NCBI GenBank assembly: GCA_017462265.1
Contig: JAFTRN010000048.1
Coordinates: 1-53,958 of the forward strand
Reading direction: 5' to 3'
Length of the DNA: 53,958 bases
DNA from: Coprobacter sp.
GTDB taxonomy: Bacteria > Bacteroidota > Bacteroidia > Bacteroidales > UBA11471
The notes below the pieces were generated by a model. That model did no database searches. It worked only from the letters and a program-made list of their open reading frames with translations, and was not told the origin of the DNA. Position numbers and translations under genes: made by a program. Positions 44,979 to 53,958 of the stretch are shown here, piece after piece. The first letter of the stretch is position 1. Each line of letters opens with the position of its first letter.

Positions 44979-47096
44979 TTAGCGTTTGTTTTCTTCGTTG
45001 AAAACTTTCACACCGTTTTTCAAGAAGTTGAGGTAGGCGGGAACATCTTCTTTATAAGAGTATGAGGGGCCTACCGGGTTGCCATCGGTGTCGAGCAGTA
45101 CATAGAAAGGTTGCGCGTTGGCACCGAATTTGTAACGTTGCAGGTAGCTCCAACGGTCGCCCACGGTGTAGAGGGTGCGTTGCTTGCCATATTCCTCTAT
45201 TTTTATCGGTTCGGGTAGCTCGGCTTTGTCATCGACCATGAGTGTGATGAGTACATAATCGTTTTCTATCACCTCTTTCACGGCGGGATCGGTCCACACG
45301 GCGGCCTCCATCTTACGGCAGTTTACGCAACCAAATCCCGAGAAATCGACCAATACCGGTTTGTTTACCTTCTTGGCATAGGCCATACCCTCGTCATAGT
45401 CGGTAAATGCAGCGTGTACCTCGTCTTCGTAGAGGTTAAAATCCTGGGTGGTCAACGGCGGAGCGAAAGCGCTGATCGATTTCAGCGGAGCACCCCAAAG
45501 ACCGGGTACGAGATATATGGCAAAGGCCAATGAAATCATCGCAAGGAACAGACGGAACACCGATACGTGTTTCACTTCGCTGTCGTGCGAGAAACGCAAT
45601 TTTCCAAGCAGATACAATCCCAATAAAGCGAAGATTACAATCCACAACGACACGAACACTTCACGGTCGAGTATGCGCCAGCCATAAGCCAAGTCGGCCA
45701 CCGAGAGGAATTTCAAGGCGAGGGCGAGTTCGAGGAAAGCGAGTACCACTTTTACCGAGTTCAACCAACCACCCGAGCGAGGCAACGATTGCAACATCGA
45801 CGGGAATATGGCGAAAAGGGCAAAGGGTATGGCAAGTGCCAACGCAAATCCGAACATACCGATGGCGGGGCCTACGGTCACACCCATGGAGGCGGCTTGC
45901 ACGAGCAGGGTTCCGATAATGGGACCGGTGCAAGAGAACGATACCAATACCAGGGTGAAAGCCATGAAGAAGATACTTATCAAGCCGCTGGTAGAGTCGG
46001 CTTTGCTATCGAGTTTCGTGGTCCATGAAGCCGGCAGGGTAAGCTCGAACGCACCGAAGAACGAAATGGCAAATACGACCAGCAACAGGAAGAATATGAT
46101 ATTGAATACCGCATTGGTGGCAAGGCTGTTGAGTGCGCTGGCGCCAAACACGATGGTGATAAGCAGTCCGAGACCTACATAGATGATGATGATACCGAGA
46201 CCATAGATGATGGCGTCGCGTATCGAGCGGCTGCGATCTTTGGTACGTTTCAAGAAGAAACTTACCGTCATAGGTATCATAGGCCATACACAGGGGGTCA
46301 CGAGAGCGAGAAGTCCGCCAACAAATCCCGAGATGAAAATAAACCACAGCGATGTGTCGGTAGCGGCGCTTTCTTCACCGCGAGCTTGCAATTTGTCGAT
46401 GACCGGTGTCCACAAATCGGCGGCAGGTGCCGGTGCGGGTTCTGCTACGGCTACGGCTACCGCTTCTTTCGGAGCCTCTACCGGAGTAGCTTCAGCTTTT
46501 TTAGGCTCGGCCTTAGGGGTGGCAACAGCGGTTTTCTCCTCTTTCTTAGGCTCGCTTTTTTGTGTGGTTACCGGTTTGACACTCTCCTTTTTAGGTTCTG
46601 CTTTGGGCTTGGCCGGTGCTGCGGCAGCTATGTCGGCAGCCGACAAACCTTCGCCCGAGAATGCGAAATCCTCGGCCGTCGGGGGCATACACGACTGGTC
46701 ATCGCAGCACATAAAGCGCAGTACGCCTTGTATATCGTATTTTTCGCCGGTGAGTTTTATACGTTGTACAAAGGTCACTTCGTTTTCGTACCAATTGATT
46801 TCCATACCGAACATTTCGTCGTATTTGGTTATCAACTGCGATGGAGAAGTAACTTCACCTACCAATTCGGCACCGCTTATAGACTTGAATTCGATGCTGG
46901 TAGGAGTGGGGCCATCTTGGGGCAGGTGCAGTCCGTAAACGTGCCAATGGGCATCGATTTTGGCGGAAAACAGCAACTCTTTTTCGGTCTTCGATACATC
47001 TTTCACCGAGAAGGTCCAGTGTACCGGATTGTGCATTTGCGCTTTGCTCATACCGACGGTTAAGAGCAAGGTCACGAGGAAAATAAGTTTCTTCAT
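44979..47096 (-). CDS. dsbD: Thiol:disulfide interchange protein DsbD
   Basis: 705 aa. Signal 1-19; N-terminal periplasmic domain with C-C-D-D-Q-S-C (130-136); an unusual Ala/Pro/Lys/Glu-rich linker (about 160-230, repeats of K-A-E-P-K-K); eight membrane helices with T-P-C-V-W-P-M-I-P and S-F-S-C-T-G-P; and a C-terminal thioredoxin domain with C-V-N-C (590-593). Carries electrons from cytoplasmic thioredoxin to the periplasm for disulfide reduction and cytochrome c maturation. Confidence 0.95.
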   Translation of the reverse strand: MKKLIFLVTLLLTVGMSKAQMHNPVHWTFSVKDVSKTEKELLFSAKIDAHWHVYGLHLPQDGPTPTSIEFKSISGAELVGEVTSPSQLITKYDEMFGMEINWYENEVTFVQRIKLTGEKYDIQGVLRFMCCDDQSCMPPTAEDFAFSGEGLSAADIAAAAPAKPKAEPKKESVKPVTTQKSEPKKEEKTAVATPKAEPKKAEATPVEAPKEAVAVAVAEPAPAPAADLWTPVIDKLQARGEESAATDTSLWFIFISGFVGGLLALVTPCVWPMIPMTVSFFLKRTKDRSRSIRDAIIYGLGIIIIYVGLGLLITIVFGASALNSLATNAVFNIIFFLLLVVFAISFFGAFELTLPASWTTKLDSKADSTSGLISIFFMAFTLVLVSFSCTGPIIGTLLVQAASMGVTVGPAIGMFGFALALAIPFALFAIFPSMLQSLPRSGGWLNSVKVVLAFLELALALKFLSVADLAYGWRILDREVFVSLWIVIFALLGLYLLGKLRFSHDSEVKHVSVFRLFLAMISLAFAIYLVPGLWGAPLKSISAFAPPLTTQDFNLYEDEVHAAFTDYDEGMAYAKKVNKPVLVDFSGFGCVNCRKMEAAVWTDPAVKEVIENDYVLITLMVDDKAELPEPIKIEEYGKQRTLYTVGDRWSYLQRYKFGANAQPFYVLLDTDGNPVGPSYSYKEDVPAYLNFLKNGVKVFNEENKR

Positions 47097-47182
47097 TGTG
47101 TTTTTATAGAAAGGTTTGGTCTGTCATCGAAGTCGTTTCCCGTGTTTGTATAGGACCCCTTTGCGACAGGTTCTCAATAATT

Positions 47183-48787
47183 TTAGAATTTCACGCCAAA
47201 GGTAAGAATTATATTGTTATTTTTCGTTATCAAACGAGCATTTTCCGCACCGGAAATTTGTTTTTCGGGAATTCCCGAGTAGGCCATTACCTCATTTTTG
47301 ATGTGACGATACTGGTAAGCCGCGTCGATATACACCATCTTTATGCGATAACCCAATCCTATCGAGGCACTATGGCGTGTCCGAGGCAGGGTATAGTTGG
47401 TAAGGGTTCCGGCAGTGGGCACGTAGCTCTTGTTGTCGAGCCAATCGCTCGATACCGAGGGCGTAGTAAGAGCATAACCGGCTCGGGCGCTCAGTTGGGG
47501 GGTGATGCGATATTCGGCTCCTAAGCGTATGGTGTGGCTGTTTTTCAGATAGGTGTGCATATCGTCGTTGTCGTAGGTATAGGCATATCCGTCGCTATCG
47601 TGCATTTTCATGCGAGTATTGGCGCTGTATTCGTAGTCGGCGCTTACGATGGCTTTGGTACCAAACAGATACGATGTACCGACGTTGAGTTTCAGAGGAG
47701 TACGCAGGTTAAAGTCGGTAATGGAGGTAGGGGTGTAACTGCTCGAGTGGGCAATCACCTCTTCGTTGTTGTCGGTGTAGATATAGTCGTTGATGATGTC
47801 GCCATACGCGGTGCGGGTAAGTGAAAAATAGGTGGGGGTGTGCACGGCTATTCCCACGCGCCATGAGTCGGTGATGTAGCCTATAAGTCCCACTTTGAAG
47901 TTCACGCCGGTACCCTTTATTTCCAATTCATTATAGAGCGAATAGCTCGACGCGATGATAGGGTAGAGTGTGCCATCTATTTCGGTCGTACCCTGTGCGC
48001 CGGCAAGCGACTCTCCATATTCCGACACGGTAAGGTATTTCATATCGGTAATACCCAGGCCGATACCGAAAAACAGCCGGTTCGAGATATTACCGCCGAA
48101 ATTGAAGGTATATTCACCGTTATAGCCACTCTCTTCCACATCAAGATACCCGGCTCCTCGCGTGCCGGCACCATACATACCTGCATATTGAGGTGCGCCG
48201 GAGTTGCTACCCGATATACAATCGATGAGAAAATTGTCGTAGGCCAATACGTCGAGCCATGGTGCGCCACTGTTGTAGGCGCCGTTGGCAGTCAGCAGAT
48301 TTTCGGGTGCGGTATTGCATAGGCCGGCAATGGCGTTGGTCAGCGAGCCATGCAGCGAGTTGTAGTTTACTCGGTAATTCTTTGAAAAACTTTGTCGGCG
48401 GTTGTAGGCTACACCGAAGTTGATATTTTGCAGTATCGATTCTTCTTCGAAATGCATTGTGGCTACAAACCCCAGGTTGTCGAACAATACGCGCGTTTTG
48501 CTGTTGGCTGTGTTTCCGGGCAGATTGCTCACTTTGTTGCTTTGGGGCGAAATAGAGAGTGTAGCGGCAATATCGGAGGTGCGGAATACACCTATGCCGG
48601 CGGGATTTTGCGACAAGCTGCTTATATCGCCGCCCAATGAAGTGAAAGCGCCCCCCATGGCTACAAATCGGGCTGTTCCGACCACTTCGGTATCGCTCAG
48701 ACGCAACACCTCCGTAGCCGATTGGGCGCGTGCCGTGGCGATATTTCCGGCTATAAGCAGTGACAATATATATATGTATCGTTTCAT
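47183..48787 (-). CDS. OmpP1/FadL/TodX-family outer-membrane protein
   Basis: 534 aa. Signal 1-21; then G-T-A-R-F-V-A-M-G-G-A-F-T-S-L-G-G-D and L-S-Q-N-P-A-G-I-G, the family hallmark; a long beta barrel ending I-L-T-F-G-V-K-F. FadL-type proteins admit hydrophobic compounds. A GTAAACaaGTTTAC palindrome (48851-48864) precedes it. Ligand unknown. Confidence 0.9.
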   Translation of the reverse strand: MKRYIYILSLLIAGNIATARAQSATEVLRLSDTEVVGTARFVAMGGAFTSLGGDISSLSQNPAGIGVFRTSDIAATLSISPQSNKVSNLPGNTANSKTRVLFDNLGFVATMHFEEESILQNINFGVAYNRRQSFSKNYRVNYNSLHGSLTNAIAGLCNTAPENLLTANGAYNSGAPWLDVLAYDNFLIDCISGSNSGAPQYAGMYGAGTRGAGYLDVEESGYNGEYTFNFGGNISNRLFFGIGLGITDMKYLTVSEYGESLAGAQGTTEIDGTLYPIIASSYSLYNELEIKGTGVNFKVGLIGYITDSWRVGIAVHTPTYFSLTRTAYGDIINDYIYTDNNEEVIAHSSSYTPTSITDFNLRTPLKLNVGTSYLFGTKAIVSADYEYSANTRMKMHDSDGYAYTYDNDDMHTYLKNSHTIRLGAEYRITPQLSARAGYALTTPSVSSDWLDNKSYVPTAGTLTNYTLPRTRHSASIGLGYRIKMVYIDAAYQYRHIKNEVMAYSGIPEKQISGAENARLITKNNNIILTFGVKF

Positions 48788-48933
48788 AAGAATTCAGAAG
48801 TTGTTTAAATTTTATTTTGCAGAAGATAGACTGCACTCGCTGTGCAATTTGTAAACAAGTTTACATTATGCTCGCTGGACTATCTTTCAAGATTATTTAA
48901 AAGGTATATTTTATGCTGAGCCAAGAGACATTA

Positions 48934-50043
48934 TTATCGGCGACTGCGGCTGCCTCCGCCACCTACGTGGCCACCACCTCCTCCGCGCGATGAGTTGCCG
49001 CCACCGCTACCTATACTGTTGCCTCGCGATGAGTTGCTGTTGTAACTTGGGGTGTATGAACTGCGGCTGCTGCGATTGTTGCCACTATCGTAACTCGATG
49101 AGCGTTGCGTCGATGAGTTACCGCGTACGGTAGTCTGCCTTTGCGCCGATCGAGAGGTGTTGCCTTCGCGCACGCGACGTCCGCTCGATGGTGCCACGGC
49201 ATCGTTGCCGTTTGTGCGGGTTCCGCTTCCCGGACGTGTGTTCACTCTATCCGAGGGGCGACGTGTACCCCAACCACCTTCGTTGTAGTTGGGTCGCTCT
49301 TGTGAGGGCCGTCCGTCGGGACGATAGGAGGGTTTGTGGTGTGGAGGGGGAGGGGCGTAACCCGGGTGATGTGGCATACCGGCATAGTGCGGACCGCCCC
49401 AACCCCAATAGTAATTGCTCCAATAGGGATCGCCCCAGAAACCGCCATAATAGGGATAGCCATATCCGTAGAACGTACTCCATCGCCACGATGGATAGTA
49501 GCTGTAGGGTGTCCATGTATAGCTCCAATACCACGGGTTGGTCCACGTGGGAGTTACATAGGCATACGTACCGTCGATATACACGTTCCAATCCCACGAG
49601 TTCAGATAATATATATCGGTGTAGGCCGGGTCGGAGATGTGTACCGTGAATCGGGGATTATGGAAACGACGTATGCGCTCGGCATATTCCAAGTCGCTTT
49701 GAGTACCATAGAATCCGTTCAGATAATAACCGTTTTCATCGGGTTGTTCTTCTACCGTTTCGGCATCGTGGGCATATAGGGTATCGGTATAGGTCGGTGT
49801 CGAGGTATATCGACGATTATAGGCATCGACATTCCACGAGCTATCGGGAACATAGGCGCTTTCGGGGTATATCTCGGTAGCGGGCTCTTGCGATACGACC
49901 GGTGCGACCTGCTCTTTCTCAGCCTTTTTGGCTTTGCTTTTTTTACTCGGGCGGATATACAGGTCGTCGTAATATTGTGCGGCAGCTACTCCCGGCACAA
50001 CGCATAGTAGCAGTACGATAGCTAAACGATTTAAGGTTTTCAT
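48934..50043 (-). CDS. Exported Gly/Ser- and aromatic-rich protein
   Basis: 369 aa from the ATG at 50043, which opens on a signal peptide (1-22). A polar region follows, then a stretch (about 170-240) very rich in Tyr, Trp, Pro and Gly (W-T-P-Y-S-Y-Y-P-S-W-R-W, W-G-W-G-G), then a Ser/Arg/Gly tail ending in G-G-G-G-G-H-V-G-G-G-G. No catalytic motif. Such low-complexity exported proteins may stick to surfaces or to each other. No family assigned. The gap 50044-50369 holds its promoter and the next gene's terminator and nothing else visible. Confidence 0.8.
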   Translation of the reverse strand: MKTLNRLAIVLLLCVVPGVAAAQYYDDLYIRPSKKSKAKKAEKEQVAPVVSQEPATEIYPESAYVPDSSWNVDAYNRRYTSTPTYTDTLYAHDAETVEEQPDENGYYLNGFYGTQSDLEYAERIRRFHNPRFTVHISDPAYTDIYYLNSWDWNVYIDGTYAYVTPTWTNPWYWSYTWTPYSYYPSWRWSTFYGYGYPYYGGFWGDPYWSNYYWGWGGPHYAGMPHHPGYAPPPPHHKPSYRPDGRPSQERPNYNEGGWGTRRPSDRVNTRPGSGTRTNGNDAVAPSSGRRVREGNTSRSAQRQTTVRGNSSTQRSSSYDSGNNRSSRSSYTPSYNSNSSRGNSIGSGGGNSSRGGGGGHVGGGGSRSRR

Positions 50044-50175
50044 AATATATCTCCTTTCCGAAACTTGGCGCGCGACGTCGGAATGATCATTCAAGAAAAT
50101 CCCCCTTCGCTACACAGCCGTTTCTGATTATTAGACATAGAAGTTCTCGAAAGGTTTAACCCATCTTCTTCTTGA

Positions 50176-50183
50176 CAAAGATA
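50176..50183 (-). promoter_or_regulatory. -7 box of the Gly/aromatic-rich gene
   Basis: Minus-strand TATCTTTG, 133 bases before the start. Confidence 0.55.
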
Positions 50184-50323
50184 GTGCGTTTATCGCTGAA
50201 AACCATATCGCTTATGTGAATATTCCCGAAAAATAGCAGAAACCCGTGCCATTTTCAGTTTTTTTAAGAAGTCCGATTCGTTGTAGGAATTATATTTTGA
50301 GAACAAATAATTCGATTATACAA

Positions 50324-50351
50324 TAAAAAAGGGGCCTTTTTATCAGCCCCC
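50324..50351 (-). terminator. Terminator of the fimbrillin-like gene
   Basis: Minus-strand GGGGGCTGATAAAAAGGCCCC hairpin followed by TTTTTTATTG. Confidence 0.88.
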
Positions 50352-50369
50352 TTCGCTATACATAGAATA

Positions 50370-52142
50370 TTAATAGGTTCCGGCTTTGCGTGTGCCATCG
50401 GTGTTTGCGTCTGAGTAATTAACATTTACATGGAGAATGTTTCCGGCTATCTCATCGAGACCGAAATAGTTGTTTGTAACGGTAAGCAACGATACGTCGG
50501 CTCCGGCCTTAATGTCGCCACGTATAGCAGCGTCGCTCTTCTCGCCGGCAGCGGTCTGTTTATTGATACCCCACGAGTTGATGGTGTTGCCTGTCACCGT
50601 GATGGGGTAGTTGAATGTGTAGAGCTGTATAGAGTTGCCGCGTACCCCGGTGATGGTGTTGCCCTCGATGAGTACCGATGTGGCGTTGCCTTGTCCGGCG
50701 ATACCATTGATGCAGATAGCATGGCCGCGAGCCTTATCCTTACTTCCGTTTGTTACCGAGGTCCAATTTTTATATCCGTTACGATCGACGGTAGCGTCGT
50801 TTTCGCCGATGAATTTGTTGTTCAATACCTTGACGATGGTTTTATCACCGGTCTCAATATCCAAGCAGAGACCGTCGCCCGAGTTGTCTATGCGGCCATA
50901 TACACTTTCTCCGGCAGCAACCAACAAATCTTGATCGCAAGCGTAGAATGTGCTGTTTTCAATCAAGACTGTACCCTCATTTGTATCTTCAGTGGTAAAT
51001 GTTGCGCCTTGATTGAAAGTGATATTCTTCACGGTAAGATTGCCGGTGTACCAAGCATCTACCCAGTCCGAAATGATGTATTTGTTCTCGCCGTCGATGG
51101 TGATATTGCTGTTATTCCCGCCATATCCCATATCAAGACTGTTTGCTTCAAGAAATTCAGCCCAAGTAAGTGTTATTTTATTGAAACTGTCTTCAATAGA
51201 GGTGTTTATGTCTGTTCCGGTAGTTAATATGTTACCTATGATTGTTGTGAGGTAGTTACGTTGGAGGGGTATATCGGTATCGAAAGCGTAAGTGTTGATT
51301 ACGGCATTGTTATTGTCGTAAGCCGAGAATTCAAATTGGATAGGCGATTGCTCGGTACCTGCGAAAATATAATCGACGAAAAGTGTCTGCACACCGTTTT
51401 CTGCATCGTATCCCGTCGCGTAATTACCCTGTTCGGGAAGGGTGACCGAGAACAATGTCTTTTCCATTTGCGTATTGTGTAACAGCCCTGTTATAGGCTC
51501 GAAAGCGCTGATGGTTGCTTTGTCATAAGAAACCTCAATTTTTTGAGGGTATGTGCCGATTTCGAGTTCATCTATATCGGTGGCTACGATACGCAGTTTG
51601 GCAAATGGGCGAGTGAGAGTGAGATTTACCGCCGAATTAATGGTGATTTCTTGTGCCTGACTGACAAAATAGGCATCACGACTTTCATCGTTTATACTAT
51701 AATTATCTTGAATGATTTGGATACCATTATTGCTTAAAAATGACTCTGTACCGGTGTTATAGTGCAAATCGGTAGTTTTACCCTCTTCTACAAAATCGGC
51801 CCATACTACAAAACGATAGGTACGGTCGGGGGTAAGTCTTATTTGGAAATCGGCATTTCCACCATTGGAATATGTTTTCTGATTTCGGCTCTTTACAAGC
51901 TTTGTGCCATCGGCATCGTAAATTTCGAGTATATATCTGAGGTCGTACTTATTCCAATCAATATTGGTAAGACCTCCTTTTGCGCTATTCGTCGTCGGGG
52001 TAGAGCGTTGCATAAGTTCCGGGGCAGACGCGCTTATATTTATGACCACCTCGTCGGTTCTGCCGGCAACTTGCAAGGCTTCTTCTTGGCAAGCTGTGAG
52101 CAATAATGCGATAGCCATGGTAAAAAATAAAATCTTTTTCAT
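50370..52142 (-). CDS. Fimbrillin-like lipoprotein with C-terminal beta-helix
   Basis: 590 aa from the ATG at 52142 (M-K-K-I-L-F-F). Lipobox L-L-L-T-A-C (Cys 18). Residues about 25-330 are a DUF6562/fimbrillin-type domain (V-V-I-N-I-S-A-S-A; R-P-F-A-K-L-R-I-V-A-T-D). From about 360 on, repeats such as L-T-V-K-N-I-T-F and V-L-I-E-G-N-T-I-T-G look like a right-handed parallel beta-helix. Probably surface exposed; possibly an adhesin or glycan-binding protein. Confidence 0.85.
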   Translation of the reverse strand: MKKILFFTMAIALLLTACQEEALQVAGRTDEVVINISASAPELMQRSTPTTNSAKGGLTNIDWNKYDLRYILEIYDADGTKLVKSRNQKTYSNGGNADFQIRLTPDRTYRFVVWADFVEEGKTTDLHYNTGTESFLSNNGIQIIQDNYSINDESRDAYFVSQAQEITINSAVNLTLTRPFAKLRIVATDIDELEIGTYPQKIEVSYDKATISAFEPITGLLHNTQMEKTLFSVTLPEQGNYATGYDAENGVQTLFVDYIFAGTEQSPIQFEFSAYDNNNAVINTYAFDTDIPLQRNYLTTIIGNILTTGTDINTSIEDSFNKITLTWAEFLEANSLDMGYGGNNSNITIDGENKYIISDWVDAWYTGNLTVKNITFNQGATFTTEDTNEGTVLIENSTFYACDQDLLVAAGESVYGRIDNSGDGLCLDIETGDKTIVKVLNNKFIGENDATVDRNGYKNWTSVTNGSKDKARGHAICINGIAGQGNATSVLIEGNTITGVRGNSIQLYTFNYPITVTGNTINSWGINKQTAAGEKSDAAIRGDIKAGADVSLLTVTNNYFGLDEIAGNILHVNVNYSDANTDGTRKAGTY

Positions 52143-52181
52143 TGTATGTGGTATAATAATTGGTTTTATATAATATAGGCG

Positions 52182-52189
52182 CAAAGATA
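52182..52189 (-). promoter_or_regulatory. -7 box of the fimbrillin-like gene
   Basis: Minus-strand TATCTTTG, 40 bases before the start at 52142. Confidence 0.6.
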
Positions 52190-52220
52190 GACGATATTTA
52201 CAAGTTCTGCAAGATATTTT

Positions 52221-52243
52221 AAAAAAACAACAAAAAAGTTGTT
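52221..52243 (-). terminator. Terminator of mltG
   Basis: Minus-strand ACAAC-TTTTTT-GTTGT followed by T7, 16 bases after the mltG stop. Confidence 0.75.
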
Positions 52244-52258
52244 GAAAAGAGGTATTGC

Positions 52259-53320
52259 TTACTTCATGATACGCAACTTGTTGAGGGCCTTGTGGTATCG
52301 GGCGGCGTTGCGGTTATGCTCCGAGAGGGTAGAAGCGAAATTGTGGCGTCCCGACAAGTCTTCTTTAGCGCACATATACAGGTAATTGTGCCGCTTGTAG
52401 TTCAGTACCGACTCTATGGCGCGTTTGGAGGCGATGCGTATGGGGCCGGGAGGGAGGCCGTAATGTTTATAGGTGTTGTAGGGTGATTCTACATCGAGGT
52501 GCTTGGTGAGGATACGTTTGAGCATGAAATCTCCCACCGCGAATTTGATAGTGGGATCGGCTTGCAACGGAATACGTTTGCGCAGACGGTTGATATACAA
52601 TCCGGCGACAACGGGCATTTCATCGGCGACATTGGTCTCCTCTTCCACGATAGAGGCGAGTGTCGCTACCTCTATGGGTGTGAGGCCTATCGATTTGGCT
52701 TTTTGGCGGCGGGTGTCGTCCCAATAATAATCATATTCGCGTGCCATGCGGTCGAGCAATCTGTCAGCCGATGTATTCCAATACACCTCGTAGGAGTCGG
52801 GCAATAACATAGCCGGTATGGTGGCGGGAGTGAAGCCTTTTTCTTGACAATAGGCGTCGTCGCGCAGCAAAGCAAGAAATTCCTCTTTTTCGGGCAATAA
52901 TTGGCGAGCCATAGAGGAGGCGAAATCCTCTACCGTGCGCAGATTGTTGAACGTGACGCGTACCGGCGAGTGATTTCCCACGGTAAGCAGTTCATACACT
53001 TCGAGTGCCGACATATCGGTTGTGATGCGATAAGCACCGGTGCGAGCCGGCTCGTTGAAGCCTTTTGTGGCGAAGAGATGGCGCAGTCTGTCGGTTTTGC
53101 GTAGCGACAGCGTATCGTCTTGAGATATTTGTGATAGAATGGAGGCGGCTGTGTAGTTGCGACCTATATACAGTGTGAAATCTTCTTTACAAAATGAGGA
53201 AAATCGATACTGCTTTATCACTACGCAACCGATAACGATGGCTATATTGATGATTATAAGAAAAGCGATTGCGACGTAAAGGCGTATGGGAGAGTGCTTT
53301 TTTGCTCGGAATGTAGGCAT
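52259..53320 (-). CDS. mltG: Endolytic murein transglycosylase MltG
   Basis: 353 aa from the ATG at 53320 (M-P-T-F-R-A-K-K); the longer frame runs antisense through tRNA-Ser and is spurious. One N-terminal membrane helix (about 14-36), a LysM-like region, then the YceG domain with S-I-V-E-E-E-T-N and N-R-L-x-x-x-I-P-L-Q-A-D-P-T (catalytic Glu in E-E-E-T). Cuts nascent glycan strands and helps set their length. Own terminator. Confidence 0.94.
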   Translation of the reverse strand: MPTFRAKKHSPIRLYVAIAFLIIINIAIVIGCVVIKQYRFSSFCKEDFTLYIGRNYTAASILSQISQDDTLSLRKTDRLRHLFATKGFNEPARTGAYRITTDMSALEVYELLTVGNHSPVRVTFNNLRTVEDFASSMARQLLPEKEEFLALLRDDAYCQEKGFTPATIPAMLLPDSYEVYWNTSADRLLDRMAREYDYYWDDTRRQKAKSIGLTPIEVATLASIVEEETNVADEMPVVAGLYINRLRKRIPLQADPTIKFAVGDFMLKRILTKHLDVESPYNTYKHYGLPPGPIRIASKRAIESVLNYKRHNYLYMCAKEDLSGRHNFASTLSEHNRNAARYHKALNKLRIMK

Positions 53321-53485
53321 ATAATCACTATTAATTGTGGTAAGTGGAGACAAAGGTAGCAACTTTTTTGAGGTAAAAAAATTGAATATAGATAAAATTT
53401 CTTGTCGGAAGATTTGGAGATTGGGAAAATTGTCGTACATTTGCACACCGATTACGGCAAGGAACTCATCTGAGAGTAATCTGAA

Positions 53486-53575
53486 GGAAGGATGGGTGAG
53501 TGGCTGAAACCACCAGTTTGCTAAACTGACGTACTCGAATGGGTACCGGGGGTTCGAATCCCCCTCCTTCCGCCA
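53486..53575 (+). tRNA. tRNA-Ser (GCU)
   Basis: Acceptor GGAAGGA / TCCTTCC, anticodon loop TTGCTAA (GCT, reads AGC/AGU), long variable arm, T-loop GGTTCGAATCC, discriminator G and an encoded CCA. 90 bases. Confidence 0.97.
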
Positions 53576-53584
53576 CAATCACGA

Positions 53585-53617
53585 ACGGGCTTGATGAAAA
53601 TCAGGCCCGTTTCTTTA
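53585..53617 (+). terminator. Terminator after tRNA-Ser
   Basis: ACGGGC..TGAT / ATCA..GCCCGT stem followed by TTCTTT. Confidence 0.8.
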
Positions 53618-53708
53618 TTATATCGGAAATAGCGGTGATACATTTGCCAATTTGGGTTTTATCGGACAAAGAAATTTTTGCTTTATGATTGCCGTAGGTA
53701 ATCACTCC

Positions 53709-53737
53709 TCGGATGTACGAACCATATGTCTCTACGA
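53709..53737 (-). repeat. Degenerate copy of the palindromic repeat unit
   Basis: CGGATGTACGAACCATATGT.. aligns with the unit at 14070-14095 with several transitions. The gap 53618-53831 holds nothing else that I recognise. Confidence 0.45.
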
Positions 53738-53831
53738 TGGCAACAAGCCCCAAAAGGGGGAGGGGTATGGTATTTTTATTTCAACATAGCCACATAAAAA
53801 AACTTAGGGATCTTAAAGGCTCAGTAGTTAT

Positions 53832-53958
53832 TTAGTGTGGGTAAGCGTAAAGCTTAGCAATGCGAAAGAGGAAAAACCTCTTATCAACGACACCCCTAAG
53901 ATTGGCTCTGAAAAGTTTGATTTTAGCATTGAAGGATTCCGCTAAAGCGTTTGAAGAA
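53832..53958 (-). CDS. ISL3-family transposase, C-terminal end (partial)
   Basis: 42 codons on the minus strand ending in TAA at 53832-53834. The sequence N-A-L-A-E-S-F-N-A-K-I-K-L-F-R followed by R-F-F-L-F-R-I-A-K-L-Y-A matches the end of ISL3-type DDE transposases (N-A-x-A-E-S-F-N-x-K-I-K). The rest lies outside the window. The inverted repeat of the element should fall in 53790-53831, but I cannot delimit it. Confidence 0.75.
   Translation of the reverse strand, partial: SSNALAESFNAKIKLFRANLRGVVDKRFFLFRIAKLYAYPH

Noticed and set aside
53321..53578. N-terminal extension of mltG by 86 codons
   Set aside because: It reads through the complement of tRNA-Ser, a well-known false ORF. The ATG at 53320 precedes a normal membrane anchor.

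Overview
The window is a chromosomal segment of a member of the Bacteroidales (Bacteroidota). The evidence is many promoters of the TTTG / TAnnTTTG type, a T9SS-like C-terminal tail at the left edge, a carboxypeptidase-regulatory/TonB receptor, a fimbrillin-like lipoprotein, and Bacteroidota versions of secG, lptE, ppdK, menE and dsbD. A Barnesiella-like genus is a guess; the sequence alone does not fix it.

Layout. 1-940: end of a sorting-tail protein, then a repeat-rich gap. 941-3818: sigma-54 activator, LptE, a TPR-tailed protein and SecG. 3888-7047: Cys-rich lipoprotein, TonB receptor and periplasmic HMA protein, a probable metal-uptake unit. 7127-7858: HigB/HigA-type toxin-antitoxin with operator. 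7901-10797: menB-menC-menE (menaquinone). 10798-11218: gap with a possible small RNA. 11219-13498: PEGA/SUMF1 surface protein whose C-terminus looks like a diversity-generating-retroelement variable region. 13499-14245: second block of the palindromic repeat family. 14309-22076: ppdK, then rlmD, an SGNH esterase, an MFS carrier and a membrane metallophosphoesterase. 22367-26395: AT-rich cassette of two LPP20-like and two CsgG-like secreted proteins plus a membrane protein. 26523-33306: mscL, small proteins, a SUMF1 protein, tadA, yraN, mmcQ/yjbR, birA, an M43-like metalloprotease and a MATE carrier. 33361-37109: pyrH, frr, a MITE, rsgA, thyA, folA. 37193-41810: four-gene galactofuranose glycan operon. 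42056-44429: structured RNA, EcoRI-type adenine methylase and DUF262/HNH nuclease. 44438-53320: envelope genes (PepSY-like lipoprotein, dsbD, FadL-type porin, Gly/aromatic-rich protein, fimbrillin-like/beta-helix lipoprotein, mltG). 53486-53958: tRNA-Ser(GCU), a degenerate repeat copy and the 3' end of an ISL3-type transposase.

Most genes are housekeeping or envelope functions in short operons, often joined by ATGA overlaps. The parts that look accessory are the toxin-antitoxin pair, the CsgG/LPP20 cassette, the methylase/nuclease pair with its RNA, the glycan operon, the MITE and the transposase end. The best candidates for something undescribed are the retroelement-type variable region without a local reverse transcriptase, the duplicated CsgG/LPP20 cassette, and the structured RNA next to the methylase/nuclease pair.
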